64,000 nt of DNA from the NCBI GenBank assembly GCA_030674185.1, contig JAPXFY010000023.1, positions 22,912,092-22,976,091 on the forward strand, written 5' to 3'. Positions within the stretch are counted from its first letter, which is position 1; every line of letters starts with the position of its first letter. Under the pieces are notes generated by a model. It was not told the DNA's origin. It did no database searches and saw only the letters and a program-made list of their open reading frames with translations. Positions 11,040 to 21,544 of the stretch are shown piece after piece. The position numbers were made by a program, and so were the translations under genes. Source of the DNA: Monoplex corrugatus. Taxonomy: Eukaryota; Mollusca; Gastropoda; Littorinimorpha; Ranellidae.

Positions 11040-11540
11040 CCTTTTGGGTCCCTTATCCTGTCCACCGTCATCCTGCGTTGTCAACCATGCTAGCAAAGCA
11101 AAAACTTAACCTTGCTCCTTCTGTTACTGTCACCTGGTGTCACCTGTAGCGCATTACCTTTGTTTCCATCCTGTACTGTCTCCGCGTTGTCAACCATGCT
11201 AGCAAAGCGAAAACTTAACCCTTTGACTCCCTCATCCTGTCTACTGTCATCCTGCGTTGTCAACCATGCTAGCAAAGCAAAAACTTAACCCTTTGACTTC
11301 CTCATCCTGTCTACTGTCATCCTGCGTTGTCAACCATGCTAGCAAAGCGAAAACTTAACCCTTTTGCTCCCTCACCCTGTCCACCAGCATCCTGTATTGT
11401 CAACCATGCTAGCAAAGCAAAAACTTAACCCTTTGACTCCTTGGCCCTGTCCACCATCATCAAACGAGGTCAACCATGCTAACTAATCAAAACCTTAACC
11501 CTTTCACTCCCTCATCCTATCCACCAGCTTCCCTGGTGTT
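11040..11540. repeat. 70-bp tandem repeat
   Basis: About seven units contain CAACCATGCTAGCAAAGC and AAAACTTAACCCTTTGAC. Starts near 11231 and 11301 are exactly 70 bases apart. A related, diverged stretch occurs at 50828-50960. An inverted piece (GAGTCAAAGGGTTAAG) follows immediately at about 11548-11612. Confidence 0.9.
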
Positions 11541-11612
11541 TAGGGTGAGGGAGTCAAAGGGTTAAGTTTCTGCAGTTGGTGGATATAACGCTGGAGTCAA
11601 AAGGGTTAAAGA

Positions 11613-11964
11613 TGGGAAGATGACTCCTGCCTCTCGTTCCACACCTGTCCTGAAAGCGATCAATAATGTGATGGCACTGAGCGTGTTTAGTAATGATGCA
11701 GGTTGTAGTAAGTATATCGTTTGACTCGCACCTGTCTGTGACATGATTGTGCTGCACTTTTATTGATTTGTGCATTGCGTTGTTCTATGAATCTTGGTGT
11801 AACTATTTTACTCGTTCAGCTTGTGTAACGACAGGCTTTTAGTTTTGGTACGACCGTGGATGTGCTGTAAGACAAAATAAACAGAGAATAGTATGTTATA
11901 TCACTGTATTCATATCTTTCCATCTCGCATTCTGTTATACTATACAGACATTGAAATTGTTATT
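11613..11964. other. Unclassified intergenic sequence
   Basis: I see no gene. An ACAAAATAAACAG motif near 11870 could be a polyadenylation-type signal but has no coding region to serve. Confidence 0.35.
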
Positions 11965-12600
11965 GTTATCGATTTTGTTTAAAGCCCAGCCGACAGTGTA
12001 GAGCCATATCAGGGCTACAACCGCTTCAAAACATACAAAACTTCAACAGGGGGAAAAAAGGAAAGAAAATAAATACACATATCGATGCATTCCAGCACGT
12101 AATCTAAGGACATGCCCCTGGCGTTGACCACTCCGACCTATTTATCGCACAGGGGATTTAAAAAACACACCTGTATACAAATTTAAGCATAACTAAGGAC
12201 ACCAAAACATATAAAAACAGGCATAAATTACCTAAAATTGCTTCCGCATATCTCACGTCTCTAGAGCCAAAAATGCACTTAATACATGTACGCACTTATC
12301 AATCCTAAGAAAAATTACATAAGACTTTATCGAACACATGCAGGCGAATGGACCACCAAGGCAGAAAATGATAGGAAGAAATGACGGAAGGCAAAGGAAC
12401 AAGGAGGAAACAAAGAGAGTGACAAAAAAGAGGACATTCCTAGCATAGAATTTCCTGAAGGTGGGGAGAATATTTATACTGAAAGAGCCCCCAGCATCCC
12501 CACAGGGAGAGACATTGAAATAGAATCTTATGGTATTACACACATAAAAATAGAATCTTATTATATCATATTCTGTCACGTGTTATCATGCTATAGTCAT
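11965..12600 (-). repeat. Dispersed repeat R3, copy 1 (arm A)
   Basis: On the minus strand it runs from GGGATGCTGGGGGCTCTTTC, through GATAAATAGGTCGGAGTGGTC and CCAGGGGCATGTCC, to GCCCTGATATGGCTCTACAC and GGGCTTTAAAC. It ends in a tail of the AACAATAAC type. Other copies lie at 42945-43110 (minus, truncated), 49470-50037 (plus) and 63420-64000 (plus). It is a short interspersed element of unknown class. Confidence 0.65.
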
Positions 12601-12604
12601 AGTC

Positions 12605-13060
12605 ATGTCTTTTGTCACAGTGGATTTACCATGTGAAACGCGGGCTACTCTCCCCTTTGGGAACACATCGCCGCATTGCAGCGCCATCCAATTTTTTACC
12701 AAGACTTCAGAAAGGCAAATGCTAATTGGCTTTCAAGGGAAAGGACCTGGAAAATCAATCTTTTTCTCCAATGTTTTACACCAGGGCAACCGGGTGAAAT
12801 CTTGCACTTCACGATTTTCAACTGTCGTGGAACTTTAGCGTGCGCAGATCAGAAGGCACATGGGTCTGACTCGTTTTTCGTCCACTTCCGAAGGACTAGA
12901 CGTTTAGGTCGATTTTCCTGTCAAACTGAGGAGAAAAGTCAAGGTCTTAATGAGGAAACGAACCCTGGTACCTTGAGTTTAGTTATTGGCAGGCGAACGT
13001 CTGAGGCGTTCTGCCACTCTTCTTCCCCTGTTATCTCATCATGTGTGGACATTAAACTAG
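12605..13060 (-). repeat. Dispersed repeat R1 (SINE-like), arm A copy
   Basis: Landmarks on the plus strand are GGACCTGGAAAATCAATC, CACGATTTTCAACTGTCGTG, GGACTAGACG and CAAACTGAGGAGAAAAGTC. The reverse strand of the best-preserved copy starts GTGGCAGAATGGTTCAGACG and carries GGTTCCAGGGTTTG, which could be tRNA-like A and B boxes; hence the strand given. Further copies lie at 15255-15545, 17795-18400, 42190-42400, 51770-52215 and 62968-63380. The SINE class is an inference. Confidence 0.6.
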
Positions 13061-13084
13061 AAAGTTATGTAACTGCATGTTATC

Positions 13085-13985
13085 TTGCATGATCGAATTC
13101 TGTTATATGGTATACGCGTCACATCGGATATTCTATGTGAAATGATGGCCGTGTTTCTGAAGGAGAGTGCGTTGCCACAGAACACTGCCTTGTCCACTTG
13201 TTGTGTCCTGGGTTCCAAATGAATTCTGTTTTATAACCATGGCGTAACCCTTCTTTTTAAGATGATGATTTATAGCATTGAAAGACAACAGGCAACTTCA
13301 CTATGGCTTGCCAACCATTTACTGAAGCGGTGGTAATGAACACTGAAGATGGTAATGCTGGATAAAGTGGCGGTAGTGATGATGGCAGTGATGGTAGTAG
13401 TGGTAGTATTTTTTGTTTTTTGTTTTTGTGTGTTCAGGTTGCGGAAGATAATAAATCATTGTTGCACACATTGTTGAACATAAACCTCGCTTTTTTCTCA
13501 GAGTCTGTAGATTTTCTCAGAATCCATAAATTGTTGTTATCTTGTAAGCAGCAGGCTGACATATGTGGAAGACATAAATCACGTGGAAAAAGAAGAGTGT
13601 TTTATCCTTTAATCATCGTAAGTGTTATATATATGGTGATAGAAAACAACTCTTGTACTGTTGACGAGATCAACCAATGTGTGTAGAATATATCTGTTTT
13701 TCTATAGTACAGGCCGAAGTTTACCTGGTACTCCGTACTTTCATTCGACAGAATCATACATGTTAATGACATTCTCATAAACAGAACCGCGTTTGCTTGT
13801 TACTATTTGTTTAGATCTTTTTCTCAACAATATCTCCAGGTTCAGAAAACCAGCCTCTGAATTTTTACGACGTGGCACTTTGGGAAGTTAAATATAGAGA
13901 CAACGTGAACACTTTGCTACTGATAGTTGATATGATCTAACCTTTTGTTTGACATTTAAAGAAGTGTGACTGTCTGCGTTCAAGC
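13085..13985. other. Arm A middle section, not seen elsewhere except in arm B
   Basis: This section matches 60290-61200 in reverse at high visible identity. I found no third copy in the window. An 88-codon open stretch at 13420-13686 lacks any recognisable domain. It was not shown to stay open in arm B, so I do not call it a gene. Confidence 0.5.
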
Positions 13986-13987
13986 AA

Positions 13988-14321
13988 ACAGGAACCAGAA
14001 AAAAACACACAAAAAGGAATTAAAAACACGTATGTGATACAAGACAAGGCAGGCGCAAATGTTCGGCCAATTGGTCTTTGTCAAGTGTAAGATCACTAAC
14101 AAACAAACACTAGGTACAAAAATTAGGTTTATTCCTTTTCTCACACTGGAAGGATCAGCAGGGAAGTTTCAGTCTTTTTATCCTAATTTTTGTACCTGGT
14201 GTGTTTGTGATCTTACGCTCTACAAAGGCCAGTTGGCCGAAAATTTGCGCCTGTTTTGTCTTGTTGCATTAAGTACACGTTCTTATTCCTTTTTCGTGTT
14301 TTTTTTCTGGTTCCTTTTGTG
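13988..14321. repeat. Foldback (hairpin) element
   Basis: Bases 13988-14125 and 14190-14321 are inverted copies of one roughly 135-bp sequence, separated by about 65 bases. Each arm carries GGAACCAGAAAAAAACAC, a GGCCAACTGGCC-type small palindrome, and AGCGTAAGATCACAAAC. A third copy follows at 14530-14725. The same structure, with part of one arm deleted, is in arm B at about 59970-60250. A diverged relative is at 50995-51420. Confidence 0.8.
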
Positions 14322-14529
14322 TGGCGATTCTGCCAGTAGAAAGCAGAGACCACAGAACTACACAGTTATTGTTCTGAGAGTGACAGCTGTCACAAACAGA
14401 ATGGTGTCGGGTGTTGAAGGTGCTGTGAATGATCAATATGGATCAGCTGAGTAACGCATGTATCTTACTACACCTGCCTTTGTCAAACCACGAGACATAG
14501 AACTAAACCAAATTATAATAAGGATAAAA

Positions 14530-14725
14530 AGGAACCAGAAAAAAACACGAAAAAAGATTCAGAACGCGTATTTAATACAACCAAACAAGACAGGCACAAA
14601 TATTTGGCCAACGGCCTTTGTCAAGCGTAAGATCACAAATGAATAAACAAACACCAAATACAAAAATGAGGAGAAAAAGACTGAAACTTCCCTGCCTCTT
14701 CGACCAGTGTAAGAAAAAGATAAGG
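14530..14725 (+). repeat. Additional copy of the foldback arm sequence
   Basis: This copy has the same orientation as the left foldback arm, from GGAACCAGAAAAAAACACG through GCGTAAGATCACAAATG to GACTGAAACTTCCCTGCC. It leads directly into GAA-type microsatellite sequence. Confidence 0.75.
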
Positions 14726-14732
14726 ATAACAC

Positions 14733-14890
14733 CAAGAAGAAGAAGAAGAAGAAGAAGAAGAAGAAGAAAAGAAGAAGAAGAAAACAACAACAATAACAAC
14801 AATAATGATAACAACACAACAATAAGAAGAATAATGATAATGAATAATAATAATAACAATAATAATACTGGTGACCATGATGATGATGAT
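14733..14890. repeat. (GAA)n, (AAC)n and (AAT)n microsatellites
   Basis: A pure AAG-type run is followed by AAC- and AAT-rich tracts. The complementary tracts are at the corresponding place in arm B (about 59215-59440). Confidence 0.95.
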
Positions 14891-14989
14891 AAAAATACAA
14901 CTACTGATAAACTAATACTAACGATAATGAGAACAGCACATACATAGTGTAAACGGTCCATATCAAAAGCATGTCGCTGTACTTCACAG

Positions 14990-15250
14990 TAACAAACACA
15001 TACACACATACACATGTCATTTACACGTAACCAAGATTATTCCAGTGGTAAGCTGATAAAACACTAGTATAAAATCTAGACTAGATAAAACATAGTCTAA
15101 GTAGGATCTCAGGACCTGGTCAGCTCATGGGTTTTTGTGCAGGCTTAAGGCTTGTGCCACGATCACCATACACATGGCACCTGTGACGTTAGTGCATATG
15201 GAATTCGTTCCGAGTGTGGAGACGTCATCTTGAGAAATTGAAACCGAAAC
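14990..15250 (+). repeat. Dispersed repeat R2, long copy
   Basis: This is one of two longest R2 copies; 46025-46285 is the other. It starts with a CACATACACATGTC-type segment, then GATTATTCCAGTG, GCTCATGGGTTTTTGTGCAG, CTTAAGGCTTGTGCCA and GTGACGTTAGTGCATATGGA. It ends GACGTCATCTTGAGAAATTG. No coding capacity. Confidence 0.65.
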
Positions 15251-15254
15251 CAGA

Positions 15255-15545
15255 GGAAGGACCTGGAAATGAACCTATGTCTCCAATGTTTTATACCTGG
15301 GCAGCTCGGCAAATGCCATGCTCTTCACGATTTTCAACCATCGTTGGATCTGTAACTGCGCAGGCTAGAAGGTTCACAGGTCCGAATCGTTTTTTGTCCA
15401 CTTCCAAAGGACTATACGTTCAGTTTGATTTTTCCGGTAAAACTGAGGAGAAGGCAAGGCCTCAACGGGAATGAACCCTTAAACCTCGAGTTTAGTTCCT
15501 GGCAGGCAAACGTCTGAACCATTCTATGACTCTTCTTTCCTCATC
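15255..15545 (-). repeat. Dispersed repeat R1, copy
   Basis: It follows the R2 copy directly and carries the GAGGAAGGACCTGGAAATG, CACGATTTTCAACC and AAACTGAGGAGAAGGC landmarks. The order and spacing match arm A 12740-13030. Confidence 0.6.
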
Positions 15546-15599
15546 GTCATTGATGTTAGGAAGTAATCCAATGAACAAGGCTCTGTATATGCATCATCT

Positions 15600-15870
15600 T
15601 CAGCAACCACGGAATCTACTTTAGCCAATGAACTCCTGTTCAGCAACCAAGGGATCTACTCTAGCAATGACTCTTTCAGACACGATCTACTTAGTATGAA
15701 CTCCTTTTCAGCAACCACAGGATCTACTCTAGCCAATGAACTCCTGTTCAGTAACCATGGGATCTACTCTAGCCAATGAACTCCTGTTCAGGAACCACAG
15801 GATCTTCTCTAGCCAATCAACTCCTGTTCAGGAACCACAGGATCTACTCTAGCCAATGAACTCTTGTTAT
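15600..15870. repeat. 40-bp tandem repeat
   Basis: About seven imperfect units contain GGATCTACTCTAGCCAATG followed by AACTCCTGTTCAGCAACCA. Confidence 0.9.
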
Positions 15871-16310
15871 TTCTCTTAGGGCTTTTCCGATTAGCTGGGA
15901 ACTCAGATCCTACTGGGTCATTAGTCATTACTAACAGAAATCTGCATAATCTCACGTTTATCTACCGTCACAGACTCGTTGGTGTCAAGGGAGATAAACG
16001 AGCCGATAAACTTGCATGTAACGTCACTGCAACAAGATTTCTGCATCTTGGAATATTTAGTCCCCAGAGTTTAAAACTATACTTATATAGCAAAATGTGA
16101 ATAAACATATCGTTGATTGTCTTGCTCAAAATAATAGTCAGAGGAAGTGGCCGAAAATCTACTCTGGAAGAACAAGCAAGAGTTATCATTAATCAGACTA
16201 ACATTAGTACCATCTCGAAAGTAATAATGCGCAGACTCTTACAGCGTGGAACGGGAAGTGTCTGGGCTTTTCTTGAAACAGAGATGAAACAAATATGATG
16301 AAATGCAAAA
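15864..16310 (+). pseudogene. Probable non-LTR element C-terminal fragment (RNase H-like)
   Basis: A plus-strand frame reads FIYRHRLVGVKGDKRADKLA, close in form to the end of the RNase H domain of some non-LTR elements (GH-GV-GNE-AD-LA), but the histidine/glycine core is altered. After a frame change a second stretch reads NQTNISTISK then RRLLQRGTGSVWAF and a stop near 16298. The RLLQ-G-VWA ending recurs at 45204-45310. I treat it as degraded mobile-element coding sequence. The identification is tentative. Confidence 0.4.
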
Positions 16311-16319
16311 GACAGTTGA

Positions 16320-16540
16320 AGGAACGGTGAAGGTTGTCACCGTGTGTATTTGTTTGTTGTGTGTGTTTGTTTATGTGTTTTTGAACTTTGTCGTGGTATT
16401 TTCTGTTTGTTTTCTGTGTGTTTTATCTATTTGTGTTTGGATTTGTTTCCTGGTTTGTTTTGTCTGCTCGATTTGTTTTCTTCATTTGTTTGATTCTTTG
16501 CATTGCTTTTTCATGTTGTTATGTGCATGTTAGTATACGT
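16320..16540. other. TG/TTTG-rich unclassified sequence
   Basis: This is low-complexity T/G-rich sequence that grades into the following microsatellite. No gene is supported. Confidence 0.4.
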
Positions 16541-16618
<78 letters not shown>

Positions 16619-16668
16619 TTGTGCATGCGTGTGCATGTGTGTGTGTGCAAGTGTGTTTCTCTCTCTCT

Positions 16669-16714
<46 letters not shown>

Positions 16715-16735
16715 CTCTCTCCCTCTATATATATA
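16541..16735. repeat. (TG)n then (TC)n microsatellite
   Basis: A TG run of about 75 bases, a degenerate TG section, then a TC run and a short TA run. All frames across it are artefacts. Confidence 0.95.
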
Positions 16736-16739
16736 TATC

Positions 16740-17065
16740 TGTGTAAGTGTGTACGTGTGCTTGCTTTTATCTTTTAACTCAATTTTTCATTTTCATGTTC
16801 TTATTTTCATATTTCAATTTTTCATTTCAGTTTTTATATTGTTTTCAGGGGAGCTGTAAGGACTGGAAGAATTACGGTAAGAAAGACATTAATTTAATGA
16901 CATTGGTGAGCAGATTAGGCTATGCTCTTTCTTTTTTTTTCTTTTTTTTTTCAGATATGATTACATAGAACGTTGGTGAGATACGTTTTCATTCATGCCA
17001 GATTTTTTAACCACTTGTAGATAGCCGACACATTTTCCTTTGTTTGGCCATGATTATACGTTTGT
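16740..17065. other. Unclassified T-rich sequence
   Basis: T-rich sequence with ATTTTCATTTTC-type repeats. I see no gene or recognisable element. Confidence 0.35.
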
Positions 17066-17440
17066 GAGGTGTGGACAGTCAACAAGCAAAGCCAGAACAA
17101 GATTGAGCAGCCGAGATGTGGTTTCTAAGAAGAATGTTGAGAGTTCCATGGACAGCAAAGAAAACAAACGAAACAGTCTTGATGGAGGCAGACACGAGAA
17201 GATCATTCATAAGGAAGATTAGGAAAGGACAGGCAATATGGAGGGAAAGAGAGCACCAGGCAGACCCAGGGAAAAATATTGGACGGACTTGCAGAGTGGC
17301 TGAGGACAAAGAGGGTGGAAGATGAGCTTGCAGCAACAAGGGACAGATGCATATGGAGGGCCATGATTGCCAACACCATGTGGCAAGGCAATTAATGATG
17401 ATGATAATGATGATGATGATGATGATGATGATGATGTAGA
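17066..17440 (+). mobile_element. Family A non-LTR element, 5'-truncated 3' end
   Basis: It begins within the EAWTVNKQSQNKIE region and contains MWFLRRMLRVPWTAKKTNE. It runs to the element's 3' end and closes with a GAT-repeat tail (about 17396-17436), the tail type of other plus-strand copies. Several frame changes are present. Confidence 0.75.
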
Positions 17441-17539
17441 TACACATGTCATTATAATGTAAACGTAATTGTTTTAGTGACAGATTGATACACATATAAG
17501 ACATAAAACCCATAGAAGGTAGGACTTAAAACCTTTGCC

Positions 17540-17650
17540 AACATAAAGGGCATGTGTGTAGGCTTAAGGCCTATGCCATGATCGTTTTGGATCTTCTCCT
17601 TCACATGGCATTTGTGACGTCCACACATATGGAACAATTGAAACTCATAC
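17540..17650 (+). repeat. Dispersed repeat R2, partial copy
   Basis: It contains GTGTAGGCTTAAGGCCTATG, CCATGATCG and ACATGGCATTTGTGACGTC, then is lost in a CAA-rich tract. Confidence 0.5.
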
Positions 17651-17790
17651 CCCCAAAAAACATCAACAATAACAGCAACAACAACAACAAAAAACAACAA
17701 CAACAACAACAAACAACACAACAACAACAAAATGATAACAACAACAACAAAACAAACAGAACGAAACAAAAAACAATAACGACGACAACG
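17645..17790. repeat. (CAA)n-rich microsatellite
   Basis: An interrupted CAA/AAC tract replaces the expected 3' end of the R2 copy and leads into an R1 copy. Confidence 0.9.
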
Positions 17791-17794
17791 AGTC

Positions 17795-18400
17795 GGGTCT
17801 GTGTGCTTTCTGGCCTGCGTATGCTAAAGATCCCACAGCAGTTCAAAATCATAACGAGCAGGGCTTTCTGCCTGGCTGTGCTAGTATAAAACTTTGAAGA
17901 AATAGGTTGATTTCCCAGATCCCTTCACTTGATAGATTGATTTCCCAGGTCCCTCCACTTGATAGGTTAATTTTCCAGATCCCTCCATTTGATAGGTTAA
18001 TTTTCCAGGTCCCTCCACTTGATAGGTTAATTTTCCAGGTCCCTCCATTTTATAGGTTGATTTCCCAGTCCCTTCACTTGATAGGTTCATTTCCCAGGTC
18101 TGTCCGCTTGATAGGTTGATTTCCCAGGTCCTCTGCTTGATAGGTTAATTTACCAGGTCCCTTCACTTGATAGGTTGATTTCCCAGGTCCCTCTGCTTGA
18201 TAGGTTAATTTCCCAGGTCCCTTCACTTGAATGCCAATGAACCTTGCCTTTCTGAAGTCTTGGTAAAAAAGGGGGGTTGCGCTGCACTGCGGCGACGTGC
18301 TCTTAAAGAGAAGAGCAGCCCAAGGTTCACATGGTCAATCCATTGTGACACCTCGTTTTGCCAGCTCATCAGTGCTTTCATTTACTTTGTCCTATTGGGG
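17795..18400 (+). repeat. Dispersed repeat R1 copy enlarged by an internal minisatellite
   Basis: Left flank GCTAAAGATCCCACAGCAG and right flank CTTTCTGAAGTCTTGGTAAA match the ordinary R1 copy at 63150-63310. Where ordinary copies have a single GTTGATTTCCCAGGTCC segment, this copy has it about 11 times (17905-18232). Confidence 0.75.
17905..18232. repeat. 30-bp minisatellite born inside R1
   Basis: About 11 units of GATAGGTTGATTTCCCAGG plus CCCT-CACTT, close to 30 bases each. The single-copy version is visible in the arm B R1 copy near 63235. Confidence 0.9.
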
Positions 18401-18436
18401 GGCACTGGAGAACAAAATTGCTTACAATAGAGTTGC

Positions 18437-18532
18437 TTCCAGAGAAAGTAGCAGCAGCAGTAGCAGTAGCACAGCAGCAGCAGCAGCAGCAGCAGCAGCA
18501 AGCAGCAGCAGCAGCAGCAGCAGCAACAATAT
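18437..18532. repeat. (CAG)n trinucleotide repeat
   Basis: An interrupted CAG run of roughly 28 triplets lies about 260 bases upstream of the plus-strand receptor frame. Poly-Gln/Ala/Ser frames across it are not supported as coding. Confidence 0.95.
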
Positions 18533-18794
18533 TGCGAGAAGTAGTAGCTATTGTTGTCGTTGTACTCTATCAGAAGTATTGTTAATATTGTGTTTCTTAT
18601 GGTACCCAGACAGTTCTGTGTAAAGTGCAACAGCAAATGTGCAACAATAAAAGATCCCAAGCTTCTGGATTTAGGACACAGCTGTGCAGTATTCTGTGTG
18701 GACAAGCGCAAATGGTATTGTTCAGTTTTTGAAGAAAAAGGAGACCGCAGTTTCAAAACTGCTATGGTAATACAATATTAACAATCGGACGGGA

Positions 18795-21444
18795 ATGAAC
18801 GCACTCAAAATCAGAATACCAAAGAATGGACCACCTGCACATATAGTGTTGACGAAAATCACAAATTTAGGGAGAGTGGTAGGGGAAACCGCAATGGGTG
18901 ACGTGTCATTTTCGAGACCTACCAGACCTGATGCATTGGCCGGACAGTCCTTTGTGTATGTGTTGATGTTTCATTTAATGTCCATAGTACTCATGGTCAA
19001 CGTTGATATCCTTACACATCAAATCAACATAAACAACATCAACATCAGCAACACAGATGGTCAACAGAAGATGAGTGCCATGTGCCCAGGTGTAGAGTAT
19101 CTGTATAACAAAACCAACATCACAGTAGAACAGGTCAACGCATCAGAGTGTAAGTATTTACCGGACTATACACGTTACGAAGGGATAAAATACGGGATTT
19201 GTGAAAACTCCTCTCTTTACTGTCTGTTGAATCTTGAGGTACCACCTGGTATGTTTGTACGTGCTCACCTTCAAAGATTAACATTTTCCTGCGAACCCAT
19301 TCCGTGGTGTGCAAGAATTAGTGCTCGTCGCTTTCCGCACAATTCAATTGAAGCAATATGTAATGTTCATTCAACCAAAGAACAAACCATTCATTCACTT
19401 TCAAACGGCCTGCATTTCAGATACATAAACTTCCCAAAGGTTAAAATTCGATTGGAGGCAATTAAAGAGGTCGGTTTTTTCATAAAATATACATCAACAC
19501 ATTCCGGGTACATGATTTTGCCGAAGAGATCTATCGCCGGAATGATTCTGTTTCTGCCGAACTACAAGCACCTCTTGGTCACGTCATCATGGTCAGCATG
19601 CAGACAACACGTAAAGACAGTTATCCTTGCATAGAACTGACTTATACAGAGCTGAACTCAAGTCTGGACAAAGTTGCACGTGTATGCGATAAATACGTCA
19701 CACCAGCACGTGTCTACCCCACAACTTGCTTGTACATTCAATTTGAAATCAGACGTCTATTTACCTATATCGCAGTTCCCCAGAAACTGTTCTTTTCTTT
19801 TCATCGAGAAACTAATCATCCTCAAACACTCTCCAACGGTATGTTCAACTGCACTGTTGATCACTATTCCAGCTTTCAGCACCACCTGGACTGTAACCTT
19901 AAATCAGAGTGTGAAGATGGACGGGATGAAACAGAACACTGTCCTTTCAGCAGTCCTGGTTGTCAAGGTCTGGTGGCTTCACGTAACAAGTGTTTTCATT
20001 ATATAAGACCTGCTACTGAAACAAGTCAAGAAAAAGCACAGCGTATATGTCTAAAGTTGGGTGGAAAACTGGCTGTAACAAAAACAATGAAGGAATACGA
20101 AGATTTTCTACAAATGTTTGCAGAAAAACATACGCTTTAATGTAATCATTGGTTGCGTTTCAGGATGGAACTTCAGTATTTCTGGTTGGAACTTTGTACT
20201 TGTTATGTACAGCAAGCTTCGTACATGGTCCGACAAAACAGTGATCTACAACTTTGATTTTTCCAGCGGTCCATCATTTATCCCAAGCCGACGTCCAACC
20301 ATATTGTGTGTTACCACATTGGGTCATTTACACTTACGGAGAGTCTCGGTCAGATTTAAACTGTTTGAATAGAAACGTGATTTGTGAAACAAGATCGCAG
20401 TCCAGAAATACGACTCTTGTCCAAACAGTTGAACTATCTGACTTGCATCCACTTCTAACACTCTTTACACAGTCACAACAGATTTTGTTTGAGTGTTCAG
20501 ATGGTCATATCACACACTTGTTTTTATCATGCATGCCTAAGTATCATCAAAGGAAGAAGAAACATCCACAGCACTGTGTCTTCATGGACACGAATGCTGA
20601 AAAGATCAATCCACCACATCTTTCTGAAAAAGGAACCATCCATACCACTGCCACATTTCTATGTGGTGATGACATCACTGCCATCCCTTACTCTCTGGTG
20701 TGTGACTTTAGACAGGATTGTCCAGATAACCACGATGAGTCATTCTGTGTACATCCTTCTCACGATGGCTTTGACTGTTCCAATGGCCAGACTGTATGGC
20801 ACAGCCAGCTCTGTAATGGGCATTCTGATTGTTTAGACGATTTCGATGAACTCAATTGTGAGGACACCTCCCAGTTTGGCCACGAAGAGGCACTCAAACA
20901 GTATCAGCTTCTGATCAATCTTGATGGTACAGGCTACTTCACTCAGCAGGTGATGCAACGTGATGACACTTGTCCTGACTCTCATTACCAGTGTACAGAG
21001 GACTGGCTGTACTGTCTTCCTGTCTACACACGTTGTAACGAACTGTCAGACTGTACTTATGGAGAGGATGAACAGGACTGTGAGACATTTACATGTCCTG
21101 GCTGGTACCAGTGTCAGTCATCAAGAGTCTGCGTGCATCAAGATCACCTCTGTGATGGCTGGGCTCAGTGCCCACAAAGGGATGATGAACGGTTGTGTAA
21201 AGACATGACTTGTCCTGAAGGCTGTCTGTGTCAAGGTCACTCGTTTTTGTGTCCTCAGCGTTTCTCTGCCTCCCTCTTCACTCACCTTCGCTACATAGAC
21301 GCCAAGGGTTCTGGAATGACGCTGACTAATTTCAGTGACAACGAATATCTTATTTGGCTACGTCTTTCACACTGTTCTTTAGTCTATATACCAAAAGTGA
21401 AGCTGTTAAACTTACAATACATTGATCTGACCAGTAACCAACTG
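18795..21444 (+). pseudogene. GRL101-like mosaic receptor: CUB, LDLa, C-type lectin, LRR; disrupted, truncated at gap
   Basis: The first ATG is 18795; an in-frame ATG at 18894 is closer to the hydrophobic leader (VYVLMFHLMSIVLMV). A CUB-like domain follows (LEVPPGMFVRAHLQ to VGFFIKYTS), then a second Cys-containing stretch, an LDLa module ending CEDGRDETEHC, a C-type lectin-like domain starting GCQGLVASRNKCF, and four LDLa modules (20670-21195). The LDLa modules include CNGHSDCLDDFDELNC and CDGWAQCPQRDDERLC. An LRR N-cap (CPEGCLC) and at least two LRRs come next before the N gap. By family, these are ligand-binding ectodomains of leucine-rich GPCRs; the seven-helix half is not visible here. 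Lesions: frameshift near 19570, frame changes near 20120-20250 with an in-frame TGA near 20242. No introns are seen over 2.6 kb. Either a pseudogene or an error-rich assembly of a real gene. Confidence 0.7.
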
Positions 21445-21544
21445 NNNNNNNNNNNNNNNNNNNNNNNNNNNNNNNNNNNNNNNNNNNNNNNNNNNNNNNN
21501 NNNNNNNNNNNNNNNNNNNNNNNNNNNNNNNNNNNNNNNNNNNN
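21445..21544. other. Assembly gap (100 N)
   Basis: Exactly 100 Ns, a conventional scaffold gap of unknown true size. It cuts the receptor in its LRR region. The sequence after the gap is a SINE-type repeat, not receptor. Confidence 0.99.

Larger units (their letters stand above)
11965..14998. repeat. Arm A of a large dispersed inverted repeat
   Basis: This roughly 3-kb block matches the reverse complement of 59145-64000 from end to end, apart from a 1.7-kb insertion present only in the other arm. It contains, in order, R3 (minus), R1, about 0.9 kb of sequence seen nowhere else in the window, a foldback structure and GAA/AAC/AAT microsatellites. It is either an inverted segmental duplication or two copies of one composite mobile element. 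Confidence 0.8.

Noticed and set aside
13420..13686. 88-codon frame in arm A
   Set aside because: No domain, and the matching region of arm B shows indels; no conserved frame could be shown.
18358..18585. Polyglutamine-encoding frame upstream of the receptor
   Set aside because: It is a CAG microsatellite. The frame has no domain, does not join the receptor frame and lies in an R1 flank.
20118..20372. 84-codon frame between two receptor frames as an extra exon
   Set aside because: Alignment with the minus-strand paralogue favours the third frame for most of the lectin domain. No convincing splice sites with a realistic intron length were seen.
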